From: Prochlorococcus marinus CUG1435
Lineage (GTDB): Bacteria > Cyanobacteriota > Cyanobacteriia > PCC-6307 > Cyanobiaceae
NCBI GenBank assembly: GCA_017644375.1
Contig: JAEPLP010000001.1
Span: 682,001 to 746,000 of the forward strand
Reading direction: 5' to 3'
Length of the DNA: 64,000 nt
This document shows, in pieces, positions 24,256-32,139 of this stretch; position 1 is the stretch's first letter; every line of letters starts with the position of its first letter. Made by a program: the position numbers and the translations under genes. The notes under the pieces were generated by a model. The model was given only the letters and a program-made list of their open reading frames with translations. It did not search any database and was not told the origin of the DNA.

Positions 24256-25494
24256 TTGAGTCAGTTAGATTCCAATTGGTCGTTAGTTGATGACTGTAAG
24301 TTAACACCCAAGGGCTTTCTTTTTGCTGGGATATCTGCTGGATTAAAATCTTCTAATAAAAAAGATTTAGCACTAATACTTGCTCCAGAAGGAAGTATTT
24401 TTAGTGGAATGTTTACCCAATCAATAGTTCGCGCTTCTTGTGTGGATATTTGTGAGGAAAGGATTAAAACAACTTCAGGTTTTGCACGAGCAATACTAAT
24501 AAATTCTGGTCAAGCAAATGCATGTACAGGAAATCTTGGAGTTCAACATTTTCAAATTGCTACAAGAAGGATTGCGGAACTTTTAGGAATAAAAGAAGAA
24601 GAAGTTTTAATGTGCTCAACTGGTGTAATTGGCGTTCCAATACAAATAAATGATTTAGTAAAAAATTTACCAAATTTAATTAATGATTTAAGGGGTAATA
24701 ATTTTCAAAATGCAGCAGAAGCAATTTTAACGACCGATTTGACTTTGAAAAAAGTCTTAATAGAGACGATTATTCAAGGTAGAAAAATCAAAATAGCAGG
24801 ATTTGCAAAAGGTTCAGGAATGATTTACCCCAACATGGCTACAATGCTTGCTTTTCTAACTTGTGATGCTGGTATTGAAAAAGAAGAATGGGACAAAATG
24901 ATTGCAATTGCAGTTAAAAAATCTTTTAATGCAATATCAGTTGATGGAGAGACAAGTACAAATGATTCTTTTGTTGGAATAAATGCCGGAGAGAAAATTG
25001 AAAAAAGGTTTCTCCCAATTATTCAAAAAGGGGTCGATATTGTTTGTCAAAACTTGGCAAAAAATATTGCAAGGGATGGAGAAGGAGCAAATTGTTTATT
25101 AGAAGTTTTGGTTCAAGGCGCAAAAAATACAGATGATGCAATTATTCTCGCGAAATCTATTTGTAATTCTGCCTTGGTAAAAACTGCGATACATGGTTGT
25201 GATCCGAATTGGGGACGAATTATTTCTGCTGCGGGCAATTCAGGAGTTAAATTTAATTTAAATGACGTTGATTTATTTATAGGTAATGCTCAGATTCTGG
25301 AAAAAGGCAAGTTGTATAAATATGATCCAGAAAAAGTCACAGACTATATTAAGTCCAGAATGAAAGGTACATATTTACTTGATGATATTGTAAAAATTAT
25401 GATTAATCTAAATTCTGGCGAATCGCAAGGCACAGCTTGGGGGTGCGATCTTTCTAAAAAGTATGTTGAAATAAATAGCGAATATACGACTTAA
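24256..25494 (+). CDS. argJ: Bifunctional ornithine acetyltransferase / N-acetylglutamate synthase
   Basis: 412 aa from a TTG start. The autocleavage site is visible in M-I-Y-P-N-M-A-T-M-L-A-F-L, where the Thr after Ala becomes the N-terminal nucleophile of the beta chain. Other family blocks are N-S-G-Q-A-N-A-C-T-G and D-P-N-W-G-R. It recycles the acetyl group between N-acetylornithine and glutamate in arginine synthesis. This connects with speA nearby, which consumes arginine. The C terminus is complete. Confidence 0.95.
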   Translation: MSQLDSNWSLVDDCKLTPKGFLFAGISAGLKSSNKKDLALILAPEGSIFSGMFTQSIVRASCVDICEERIKTTSGFARAILINSGQANACTGNLGVQHFQIATRRIAELLGIKEEEVLMCSTGVIGVPIQINDLVKNLPNLINDLRGNNFQNAAEAILTTDLTLKKVLIETIIQGRKIKIAGFAKGSGMIYPNMATMLAFLTCDAGIEKEEWDKMIAIAVKKSFNAISVDGETSTNDSFVGINAGEKIEKRFLPIIQKGVDIVCQNLAKNIARDGEGANCLLEVLVQGAKNTDDAIILAKSICNSALVKTAIHGCDPNWGRIISAAGNSGVKFNLNDVDLFIGNAQILEKGKLYKYDPEKVTDYIKSRMKGTYLLDDIVKIMINLNSGESQGTAWGCDLSKKYVEINSEYTT

Positions 25495-25558
25495 CGTTAA
25501 AACGTAGTTATATCAAAAGATTTGAAGATTATTACTAATTAAATTTAGTTGTACTAGG

Positions 25559-25732
25559 TTAAACATAACCGTTAACTATGGTTGGATGTTCTCTACATTC
25601 TTTCTCCCAAAAGTTTTGAAACTCAGGGGTGCATTTCTCAGGTTCTTTTGGGGTTTCGTTTAGATTTAATCCTGCATAATTAAACGCAGTTAAATATCTT
25701 GGAAGAATGTTAAATTGATTGAATAGTTTCAT
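25559..25732 (-). CDS. Small conserved-type protein with two cysteines, 57 aa
   Basis: ATG-initiated frame with a strong AGGAGG ribosome-binding site 5 bp upstream, unusual in this AT-rich genome and decisive for the start. The product is M-K-L-F-N-Q-F-N-I-L-P-R-Y-L, then a proline/glutamate-rich segment and K-C-T-P-E-F-Q-N-F-W-E-K-E-C-R-E-H-P. The C-x11-C spacing in the last segment could support a disulfide. I recall similar tiny proteins in Prochlorococcus but know no function. It is divergent from the RNA candidate at about 25800-25945. Confidence 0.75.
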   Translation of the reverse strand: MKLFNQFNILPRYLTAFNYAGLNLNETPKEPEKCTPEFQNFWEKECREHPTIVNGYV

Positions 25733-25799
25733 AAGACCTCCTAGATCTATATCTATATTGTCCTCCTATTAACTTGAAATTCATAGAGTATTATTACCC

Positions 25800-25946
25800 G
25801 AGTAAAAGTGCTTTATGGTTGTCACGACTATCTTTTCTCATTTACTAAGAGTAGAAATAATACAGGAGTCAAAAGCACTTCATCGACTTTGTGGACAGCG
25901 AGGTGTATACGACTCGAAGAGGGCAAATAAATGCCCTCTTACTTTA
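25800..25946 (+). ncRNA. Candidate structured small RNA ending in a terminator
   Basis: About 145 nt between two divergent small genes show nested pairing and no reading frame. A 9-bp stem AAGTGCTTT/AAAGCACTT (25806-25814 with 25872-25880) encloses a smaller hairpin around CTCATTTACTAAGAG. CGAG/CTCG (25899-25902 with 25913-25916) follows, then a strong rho-independent terminator. This layout fits an independent regulatory RNA of the cyanobacterial Yfr type. It could also be the leader of the gene at 26006, but the terminator argues against simple read-through. I cannot assign a named Yfr family. Confidence 0.5.
25917..25946 (+). terminator. Rho-independent terminator of the RNA candidate
   Basis: AAGAGGGCA (25917-25925) pairs perfectly with TGCCCTCTT (25932-25940) around a 6-base loop, followed by a T-rich run. 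It ends any transcript started near 25800 about 60 bp before the next gene. Confidence 0.85.
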
Positions 25947-26005
25947 TTTTTAGTAAACTTTTACTGATTCTCTTATGGTTAGATTTATCAAAATAGGAAA
26001 AAATT

Positions 26006-26299
26006 ATGTTTGTAAGTATTGACTTATGCTTAGTCCCCATTGGAGTTGGAACTTCTCTATCTCCTTATATAAAAGAGTGTATTGAAGTTATCAAAAATGA
26101 AGGACTTAACTATGAATTCGGAGCGAATGGAACGGCAATAGAGGGAGATTGGGATAAAGTATTTGAATGTGTTAAAAAGTGTCATAAAAAAATTCATTCA
26201 AAAGGTGCGCCTAGAATTTATACAACAATGAAAGTAAATACAAGAACTGATAAAGAACAAAAATTCTTAGATAAAGTAAAAAGTGTTTTAGATAAATAA
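26006..26299 (+). CDS. MTH1187/YkoF-type small protein, thiamine-binding family
   Basis: 97 aa. The sequence V-S-I-D-L-C-L-V-P-I-G-V-G-T-S-L-S-P-Y-I near the start and Y-E-F-G-A-N-G-T-A-I-E-G in the middle match the DUF77 (MTH1187) family. These are ferredoxin-like fold proteins that form tetramers and in some members bind thiamine or related ligands. The cellular role is unclear. The stop codon overlaps the next start (TAATG), so it is co-translated with the 42-aa gene and ends at the terminator near 26463. Confidence 0.8.
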   Translation: MFVSIDLCLVPIGVGTSLSPYIKECIEVIKNEGLNYEFGANGTAIEGDWDKVFECVKKCHKKIHSKGAPRIYTTMKVNTRTDKEQKFLDKVKSVLDK

Positions 26300-26427
26300 T
26301 GGAAAAAGAACCAAATTACGATAGTGATGGATTAGATCCATCCGAAGAATATTTTAAAAAGAAGGAAAAAGGTAATGATGATGATACCTATTTTCCTCAA
26401 GAAGAATCAGAACCGCCACATTATTAA
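26299..26427 (+). CDS. Small acidic protein, 42 aa
   Basis: The ATG at 26299 shares bases with the stop of the DUF77 gene (TAATG), a strong sign of translational coupling. The product is hydrophilic and acidic, rich in Asp, Glu, Pro and Tyr, with no hydrophobic core. It is probably disordered. A rho-independent terminator begins 36 bp after its stop. Function unknown. Confidence 0.6.
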   Translation: MEKEPNYDSDGLDPSEEYFKKKEKGNDDDTYFPQEESEPPHY

Positions 26428-26462
26428 AAACTTGGAAATTTTTTGATATTCAATTTACATTA

Positions 26463-26486
26463 GAGGGTATAACTACCCTCTTTTTT
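26463..26486 (+). terminator. Rho-independent terminator
   Basis: GAGGGTA (26463-26469) pairs perfectly with TACCCTC (26474-26480) around a 4-base loop and is followed by six T residues. It closes the DUF77/42-aa transcript. Confidence 0.92.
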
Positions 26487-26675
26487 AATGTCCATTAATA
26501 CATTTCTTTTGCTGTTATTGGTGATTGCGAATTACACAAACTTATTTTTAAATATAAAAAAAAGAAAAACATGATTGGAAGGGTAAAGTTTTTGGATATC
26601 ATCAAGAATTTTCATAAAAAGTAAACTATCACTTTAATATGAATTAAAGAGAAGAAAAACCATCCTTGATATTTA

Positions 26676-26993
26676 ATGTTGCGACTTCTTCCACTACCGA
26701 TTTTTATTGGCATTTATTTATTCTCTTACTGGAGATGTAGAAAAAATATTGCTGATAGTGATAAGCAACTAAAACCATGCATTGATTGGGCATATGTAAA
26801 AAATTTACCTCTCCCACCAAAACCTTCATTTATAGAGTTTTATATTGTTTATGTCTCTTCTTTTTTTAAATTTCCCTTTGGGGTAATTATTCAACAACTA
26901 CCTTTCTCAAAGAAAGTAAGATACTACGAAAGAGAAATGAAATTAATATTTGATAAATGGAATTTAGAAAAAATTAAAAAAATAACTAACTAA
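26676..26993 (+). CDS. Hypothetical membrane protein, 105 aa
   Basis: An N-terminal hydrophobic helix (L-P-L-P-I-F-I-G-I-Y-L-F-S-Y-W) is followed by a cytoplasmic-looking segment with P-L-P-P-K-P-S. A second hydrophobic stretch lies near 50-72, followed by a basic C-terminal helix. No family is recognised. The preceding 190 bp beyond the terminator are AT-rich and hold only a 17-codon frame, which I do not credit. Confidence 0.5.
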   Translation: MLRLLPLPIFIGIYLFSYWRCRKNIADSDKQLKPCIDWAYVKNLPLPPKPSFIEFYIVYVSSFFKFPFGVIIQQLPFSKKVRYYEREMKLIFDKWNLEKIKKITN

Positions 26994-27064
26994 TTTATAA
27001 AAGTTATCACTCGGATATTGATTCAATTTAATTTGGACTTGTTTCAGAAAGCATGTTCTCTAGC

Positions 27065-27147
27065 TTACAGTTTGCTTACGGTTGTAAATTAGAAATTTAG
27101 TAATTACTTAATTTTTAATTACCATTTACACTTTGCTTACAATTGTA
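27065..27147. repeat. Two 22-bp imperfect direct repeats in a convergent spacer
   Basis: 27065-27086 and 27126-27147 match at 19 of 22 positions, sharing TTTGCTTAC. They lie 61 bp apart between the 105-aa gene and the convergent small membrane gene. Both halves contain two TTAC boxes. No hairpin or T-run; role unknown. Confidence 0.55.
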
Positions 27148-27165
27148 TTGACTTACGGGGATATA

Positions 27166-27405
27166 CTACTTAAGTTTTAGTAAATCTATTGGTAGATATT
27201 CATTTATATAAAGAAATAATATTGTTAAAGTTCCAATTACAGAACCTATAAAACCTCCAAAAAAATTAACTAATAATCCAGATTGTCTAATTATTGTCTC
27301 TTCGTTTTTTTCTTCAAAATCTTGATTGTCAACTACTTTTAAGCGCTTATTGGTTGTTGGTTGTTGATCTTGTTGGTGTCGGATGAGGGCTTCGAAATCA
27401 GGCAT
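27166..27405 (-). CDS. Small single-pass membrane protein downstream of ParA
   Basis: 79 aa from the ATG at 27405 (M-P-D-F-E-A-L-I). An in-frame start at 27429 adds eight residues and is less likely. A charged, glutamine-rich head is followed by one glycine-containing membrane helix near 45-70 (L-V-N-F-F-G-G-F-I-G-S-V-I-G-T-L-T-I-L-F-L-Y). The gene overlaps the 3' end of the ParA gene by about 67 bp in another frame on the same strand, so the two are surely co-expressed. It may anchor the ATPase to the membrane, an inference from pairing only. Confidence 0.6.
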   Translation of the reverse strand: MPDFEALIRHQQDQQPTTNKRLKVVDNQDFEEKNEETIIRQSGLLVNFFGGFIGSVIGTLTILFLYINEYLPIDLLKLK

Positions 27406-28010
27406 GGAATTTGTGAGGCAATAGAACAATAAGCAGACCAGCCCGTCATTCGACGAGGATCTGATCTACCTAAATCGTCTACAGCATCTAATACCGCACA
27501 GCCTAAAGCCTCTGCTTTATCGAAAGCTGAAAGTAAGGGTACAAAGGTATCAAATACATATAAACCAAAATTTTCTAGAGCTGCTTTCGCTTGTTGCGCT
27601 GCTTTTTGCTGTCTAAAATCAACTTTTACTATTACTACTGCATGATTAACTTTTAAGTTGCTTAATAATTTTGCTAGTTCAACAGTTAGTTCTACTGATC
27701 TTGCTTTTGCAGTGGTAGGCAAGAGAACTAAATCTGAACCATACGCTAAGTGTTTAAGTTCTTCTTGATCACTGCTAGCTTGCCCATCAGTTATTACGAT
27801 TTCTGATGACCTTGATGCTTTAGCAGCTGAGCTGACAGGGAAAACTGGAAATGGGAGATTGCCTCTTGATGAGTAAGCTAATGCAGATCTATTCTTGTCG
27901 GCATCTACTATGCAAACTTCTTTACCTTCAGAATGCCAAACACTAGCGAGATGTATACTTGTGCAGGTTTTGGCAACTCCTCCTTTTTGCCCGCAAACAG
28001 TAATGAACAA
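27339..28010 (-). CDS. ParA/MinD-type ATPase, orphan
   Basis: 223 aa. The deviant Walker A motif is K-G-G-V-A-K-T near residues 9-15. A Walker A' region D-A-D-K-N-R-S-A follows, as does a Walker B-like V-I-T-D. The TTG start places the motif at the expected distance from the N terminus. Such ATPases position plasmids, chromosomes or protein complexes. No parB or centromere-like array is adjacent. The only neighbour in the operon is the small membrane protein at 27166-27405, so a cargo-positioning role is as likely as DNA segregation. Confidence 0.85.
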   Translation of the reverse strand: MFITVCGQKGGVAKTCTSIHLASVWHSEGKEVCIVDADKNRSALAYSSRGNLPFPVFPVSSAAKASRSSEIVITDGQASSDQEELKHLAYGSDLVLLPTTAKARSVELTVELAKLLSNLKVNHAVVIVKVDFRQQKAAQQAKAALENFGLYVFDTFVPLLSAFDKAEALGCAVLDAVDDLGRSDPRRMTGWSAYCSIASQIPCLISKPSSDTNKINNQQPISA

Positions 28011-28160
28011 TTTTTTATTTTTATTTCTTTTACTTTGGTGAATAATTTCGGAATGTCAAGAGAAATTGATTTTTAATGATTTAAAACTTATTTTTTGAAA
28101 TATTTTTAACAGGTCAATATTTTGAGATAACCTTGTAAAGTTCTTAATTTAAATAGGCTA

Positions 28161-29123
28161 GTGAAGAAAAGAATTGGATTAGGTACTTGGTCTTGGGGGA
28201 ATAAGCTTTTTTGGAATTACAAATCTACAAAGGATGATGATTTACGTGAAACATATAATGAAGCATTAGAAAGAGGATTTGATCTAATTGATACTGCAGA
28301 TTCTTACGGTACTGGGAATCTTCAGGGTAGAAGTGAATCATTGTTAGGTAAATTTTTACTAGATACTCCTTCTGAAAAGAAAAAAAGGATTCAAGTAGCA
28401 ACTAAACTAGCACCTTATCCTTGGAGAATTGGGGATAAAGGTTTTAATAAACCTTTTTTAAAAAGTTTAGAAAGGCTAAAAAATAAATTAGACATAGTGC
28501 AACTGCATTGGTCAACTGCAAAATACAATCCTTGGCAAGAATTAGAACTGTTGAATAATCTTTGCGATTTAAAAGATCAAGGTTTTGATTTTCAAATTGG
28601 TTTATCAAACATAGGTCCCAAAAGGTTGAAGCAATTAATTTATTTCTTAGCAAAAAGAGATCAAAGGCCAAAAAGTGTTCAGATACAATTTTCTTTGCTT
28701 GCTCCCAATTTAAAAAAACAATATCAAGTAAAAAAAATTTGCGAAGAAAATAATATTGATTTCTTTGCTTATAGTCCTTTGTCTTTTGGAATACTTTGCA
28801 TTGATCCAGATAAAGAAGAAAATAAAGAAAAAAGTTTTATTCGAAATGCTTTATTTGAAAACTATAAAAAACCAACATTTGAATTGAGGAGATGTCTAAA
28901 AAGGATTGCGAATCAAAGATCAGTTTCCCAAGCTCAAGTAGCAATTAATTGGTGTTGTTATCAAGGAACTATTCCACTCGTTGGAATGCGAAAAAAATCT
29001 CAAGTTATAGATGTATCCAATGTACTCAAGTGGAATTTAAATAAACATGAATTTAGAGAACTTCAGGAGGCTTCAAAAAATTGTTTTAAAAAAATGCCTG
29101 AAAATCCTTTTTCAAGTAATTAA
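28161..29123 (+). CDS. Aldo/keto reductase
   Basis: 320 aa from GTG. The family opens with G-L-G-T-W-S-W-G. The catalytic tetrad segment is D-T-A-D-S-Y-G-T-G (Asp and Tyr), with K in A-T-K-L-A-P and H in Q-L-H-W-S. The C-terminal N-W-C-C-Y-Q-G-T-I-P-L-V-G-M-R-K NADPH-binding portion is present. It reduces aldehydes or ketones with NADPH; the substrate is unknown. The gene is divergent from the ParA pair across a 150-bp spacer. Confidence 0.88.
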   Translation: MKKRIGLGTWSWGNKLFWNYKSTKDDDLRETYNEALERGFDLIDTADSYGTGNLQGRSESLLGKFLLDTPSEKKKRIQVATKLAPYPWRIGDKGFNKPFLKSLERLKNKLDIVQLHWSTAKYNPWQELELLNNLCDLKDQGFDFQIGLSNIGPKRLKQLIYFLAKRDQRPKSVQIQFSLLAPNLKKQYQVKKICEENNIDFFAYSPLSFGILCIDPDKEENKEKSFIRNALFENYKKPTFELRRCLKRIANQRSVSQAQVAINWCCYQGTIPLVGMRKKSQVIDVSNVLKWNLNKHEFRELQEASKNCFKKMPENPFSSN

Positions 29124-29131
29124 TTAAATTT

Positions 29132-29269
29132 TTAGATAGTAATATTCTTATTTTTCTTTATTTGACAACTACTATTCCAAAGTTCAGTAGGAAATTTTTT
29201 TCCAGTGAATCTAAGAACTTTTGGTTTGAGATTTATTAGCAAGTCATTTATGTTTTTATTAGGATCCAT
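29132..29269 (-). CDS. Small basic protein, 45 aa
   Basis: ATG-initiated frame encoding M-D-P-N-K-N-I-N-D-L-L-I-N-L-K-P-K-V-L-R-F-T-G-K and a lysine/asparagine-rich tail. An amphipathic first half and a strand-like second half suggest a folded miniature protein rather than noise. It ends 9 bp from the convergent aldo/keto reductase. Unknown family. The following 155 bp up to the tmRNA hold nothing I can identify. Confidence 0.45.
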   Translation of the reverse strand: MDPNKNINDLLINLKPKVLRFTGKKFPTELWNSSCQIKKNKNITI

Positions 29270-29424
29270 TTTGTAAGGGCGGAGTTTTTATTAAGATAAA
29301 ATAATTTAAAATTAAACTTCTCAGTATTTATACTCATAAAAGAAAAAACAATCTTTTTAATACAAGCAATTGCACTAATATTTACTTGCAAGTAGATTAT
29401 TTACTACAACTTCTTAGAAATTTT

Positions 29425-29700
29425 AAAAAGTGGAGTCCTTCCAGACTCCGTGCATCATTTGGTTGATAAGGCTGATATAACCCCATCTCCTTTAGGATCA
29501 AGCAGCAACTGGTGCTGTTTGACGGGAGAAACTAACTATTTTGTTAGCATTTGTGTTTTTGCTCTAACCGAGCCGGCTTCAGTCACCTTCCTTATGCCCC
29601 GTCGAAACCATTGCAACCCCAAAAATGGAGTTGAGCGGAATCGAACCGCTGTCCGAAACATCGGTTGAGATCACCTAGTCCAATTGGACATTTATATTCT
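29425..29700 (-). ncRNA. ssrA: Transfer-messenger RNA, permuted two-piece form
   Basis: On the minus strand the acceptor half comes first, with the T-arm GGTTCGATTCC ending in CAACTCCA (29626). After only five T residues the coding half starts with GGGGTTGCAATGG at 29620. The 7-bp acceptor helix GGGGTTG/CAACTCC can form between the two. The tag reading frame gives ANKIVSFSRQTAPVAA and a TGA stop. The RNA ends in a terminator hairpin GGAGTC/GACTCC (29432-29449) plus T-run. It rescues stalled ribosomes and tags the products for proteolysis. The circularly permuted, processed form is known in picocyanobacteria. The 5' edge of the acceptor half is approximate. Confidence 0.93.
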
Positions 29701-29751
29701 GACAGGCAAAATGAGTATTGAATAGTTTTTTTATTAAATTTTTTCTCGTAA

Positions 29752-30876
29752 ATGAATTTAGTTGCATCAGCTCCAGAGGGATTAGAAAAATATTTAGCTG
29801 AAGAAATTTTAAATTTAGGTGGATTTAATATTAATGTACATAAAAGATTCATTAATTTTGAATGTGATTATCCCACTTTTTATAGGGTTCATTTTTTTTC
29901 AAGATTAGCTTTTCGTTTTTATAGAGAAATTGCAACTTTTCCTTGCTATGATAAGAAATCTTTATATGAGGGTGTTAGAGATTCATTTGATTGGTTAAGA
30001 TGGATCCACTGTGAAAAAACATTTAATGTTCAAGTAACTGGCAGAACATCTTCTTTGAGTCATACCCACTTTACTGCTCTTGAGGTTAAAAATTCCATAA
30101 TAGATCTGCAACAGGCAGCATGGAACAAAAGATCAAATATTTCTTTAGATAATCCTGATTTTATAATTCATCTTCATTTAAATGATAATAGAGCAATTAT
30201 AAGTCTCCAAAGTAGTTTAGAGAGTTTACACAAAAGAGGTTATAGACCTGCAGTTGGAAATGCTCCATTAAAAGAAAATTTAGCTTCTGGTTTGTTAAAG
30301 ATGACTCAATGGAATGGCAAAGTCCCCTTAATTGATTTGATGTGCGGTTCGGGAACTTTTTTAATTGAAGCTGTTAACCAATATCTCGAAGTCCCAATAA
30401 ATATTAGGCAAAAATATCTTTTTGAGAATTGGTTAGACTTTAGAAAAAATATTTATCTGAACGAGAAAAATAAAGCAAAAAATAAAATTATAAATTACGA
30501 AAAATTACCAAAAATTGTCGGTTGCGAGATAAGTAAAAAAGTTTATAAAGAAGCTCAAGTAAACATATCAATGGCAAACCTCAAAAATTATATTGAAATT
30601 ATAAATAATGATTTTCTGGAACTTCAATTAAAATTCACGCCTGGGATTATTATATGTAATCCTCCATATGGCAAAAAATTGGGTGATGAAAATGAATTAA
30701 TTAGTTTATATGAAGATATAGGAATCTTTTTAAAGAAGAACTTTTCAGGTTGGGAATTTTGGTTACTTAGTGGGAATCCAAAACTGACAAAACATTTGAA
30801 AATGAAATCTTCCGTGAAAATTCCTGTAAGTAATGGAGGTATTGATTGCCGATGGATAAAATATTTAATAAGGTAA
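29752..30876 (+). CDS. THUMP-domain RNA guanine-N2 methyltransferase, RlmL-like
   Basis: 374 aa. The N-terminal THUMP region begins A-S-A-P-E-G-L-E-K-Y-L-A-E-E. The methyltransferase domain carries motif I D-L-M-C-G-S-G-T-F-L-I-E-A and the catalytic I-I-C-N-P-P-Y-G-K-K-L-G. This is the UPF0020 arrangement of 23S rRNA m2G (RlmL N-terminal half) or tRNA methyltransferases. Length fits the single-enzyme form rather than the fused RlmKL. The exact target base cannot be told by sequence reading. Confidence 0.85.
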   Translation: MNLVASAPEGLEKYLAEEILNLGGFNINVHKRFINFECDYPTFYRVHFFSRLAFRFYREIATFPCYDKKSLYEGVRDSFDWLRWIHCEKTFNVQVTGRTSSLSHTHFTALEVKNSIIDLQQAAWNKRSNISLDNPDFIIHLHLNDNRAIISLQSSLESLHKRGYRPAVGNAPLKENLASGLLKMTQWNGKVPLIDLMCGSGTFLIEAVNQYLEVPINIRQKYLFENWLDFRKNIYLNEKNKAKNKIINYEKLPKIVGCEISKKVYKEAQVNISMANLKNYIEIINNDFLELQLKFTPGIIICNPPYGKKLGDENELISLYEDIGIFLKKNFSGWEFWLLSGNPKLTKHLKMKSSVKIPVSNGGIDCRWIKYLIR

Positions 30877-30877
30877 T

Positions 30878-31264
30878 TTATTTTTTGCCTAACACAGCTT
30901 TTGTTGTCTTTCCTAAACCTTCCAATGTTTGAGGAAGATAAGGTCCTTTGGATAATCTTCCTCCAAGCTTCAAACTTAAGCCTGCAAGAAATAAATCGAT
31001 AAATATTATCAGTAGTAAATTATATTCAGTATTCCAGTTATTAAAGTTTGTCAGAAAAAGATAAAAAATAATGTGGATGCAAATTAGAACCAATAATAGT
31101 AGTGTACTTCCGATTGCCAAAAATATTCCACCACTGATTAATCTTCGTTTTTCTCTATCTACTTCTTGAAGAGCTATTCTTACATGCAAATCCATCACTG
31201 AACTTGCGATAGCTGAAATTCTTGAGGCGGTATTTGCAAAATTTTTATTTTTTGGTTTTTCCAT
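30878..31264 (-). CDS. Holin-X-like (superfamily III) small membrane protein
   Basis: 128 aa from the ATG at 31264, one base after the stop of the upstream gene. A GTG start five codons earlier would overlap that gene and is less likely. An amphipathic head is followed by two hydrophobic helices near 50-75 and 85-105, joined by a short turn (N-F-N-N-W-N-T). This layout matches the DUF1469/Holin-X proteins common in cyanobacterial chromosomes, where a lytic role is not established. Together with the DUF883-like gene in front it forms a two-gene envelope operon. Confidence 0.65.
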   Translation of the reverse strand: MEKPKNKNFANTASRISAIASSVMDLHVRIALQEVDREKRRLISGGIFLAIGSTLLLLVLICIHIIFYLFLTNFNNWNTEYNLLLIIFIDLFLAGLSLKLGGRLSKGPYLPQTLEGLGKTTKAVLGKK

Positions 31265-31265
31265 A

Positions 31266-31727
31266 TTATTTTCTTCCACTATTTAGTAGAGTTCCTATAA
31301 GCAACCCAATACCAGCAGCAATAGCAATAGATAATATTGGTTTTTTTCTAATAGGACTCTCTATCTTTGGTCTAAGTGTTTTATTAAGTTCCTCTAGTAA
31401 TTCTTCTAACTGACTCTCTATAGGTTCAATTTTTTCTGATATTTCCCACTTATTTTCTCGGATTGAATCAATTATTTCAAATAGTTGGTGTTTTATTTTT
31501 AGTGAGGAGGTTCCAGTATGACTTGCTATTACGTCAGCTAAATCATCAATACTCCCTTTTGTGGCTTCTAGAGTTTGCTTAGCAATTGTAGGCCATTTTT
31601 CTTTTATTAAAGGTATTAAACTGTCAATTTTTTCAAGTAACCATTTCTCTGAAATAACCTCTTTTTCTGGAAGTTCAGAGTTATCTACTTTTTCTTCTAT
31701 TTCTTTGGGAGTATGGTATGTCTCCAT
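31266..31727 (-). CDS. DUF883/ElaB-like inner-membrane-associated protein
   Basis: 153 aa. A long, charged, probably coiled-coil body is followed by a C-terminal membrane helix with a glycine-zipper appearance (K-K-P-I-L-S-I-A-I-A-A-G-I-G-L-L-I-G-T-L-L). The R-K-K-P-x-x-S-I-A-x-A-x-G-x-G arrangement is the hallmark of ElaB/YqjD proteins, which in enteric bacteria tether ribosomes to the membrane in stationary phase. Whether that holds here is unknown. It is directly upstream of the Holin-X-like gene. Confidence 0.65.
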   Translation of the reverse strand: METYHTPKEIEEKVDNSELPEKEVISEKWLLEKIDSLIPLIKEKWPTIAKQTLEATKGSIDDLADVIASHTGTSSLKIKHQLFEIIDSIRENKWEISEKIEPIESQLEELLEELNKTLRPKIESPIRKKPILSIAIAAGIGLLIGTLLNSGRK

Positions 31728-31917
31728 TGTTTAAACTTGATTATTTTAAGATTAGACCCTAATTTCTTAATTTGAAACCCTTATCTCAAAATTTGTGCGA
31801 TTTATATGTAAAAAAAAAACATATCAAAGTTTATTTACATTTTATTTATCTACTCTGTTATGCAATAAGCTTTTGTTAAGCTATTACTGACTTTATTAAA
31901 ATAGTTTAAATTTCATC

Positions 31918-32055
31918 ATGGATATCACATTTGCATCATTAATTTTTGCATCTCGCACAATCCCAACAGATTTTGGATTAGTCGCTGCAGCCATCGCTGG
32001 AGCTGGAAGTTTGCTATTCATTGCTTTAAGATTCGTCCCTGATGCTAGTAATTAA
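31918..32055 (+). CDS. Tiny single-pass membrane protein, 45 aa
   Basis: ATG frame encoding an N-terminal amphipathic segment, one alanine/glycine-rich helix (F-G-L-V-A-A-A-I-A-G-A-G-S-L-L-F-I-A-L-R-F) and a short polar tail. Size and shape are those of low-molecular-weight photosystem or cytochrome b6f subunits. It does not match PsbX, PsbM, PsbY or PetN as I know them. The composition is far from that of random AT-rich DNA. Possible photosynthetic membrane component of unknown identity. Confidence 0.65.
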   Translation: MDITFASLIFASRTIPTDFGLVAAAIAGAGSLLFIALRFVPDASN

Positions 32056-32139
32056 ATAACAGGCATTAACTTAAAATAAAATATACTTTTAACTCAATTT
32101 TGTTGTGAAAATAGATTTAATTCATTTATTAATTAGATA

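Noticed and set aside
26571-26624. 17-codon frame after the terminator
   Set aside because: Too short, no supporting start signal or context.
29450-29852. Open frames on both strands across 29450-29852
   Set aside because: They overlap the tmRNA, whose tag and acceptor structure explain the sequence.
30878-31264. Phage lysis holin
   Set aside because: Holin-X-like proteins are common chromosomal genes in cyanobacteria and no phage genes are near.
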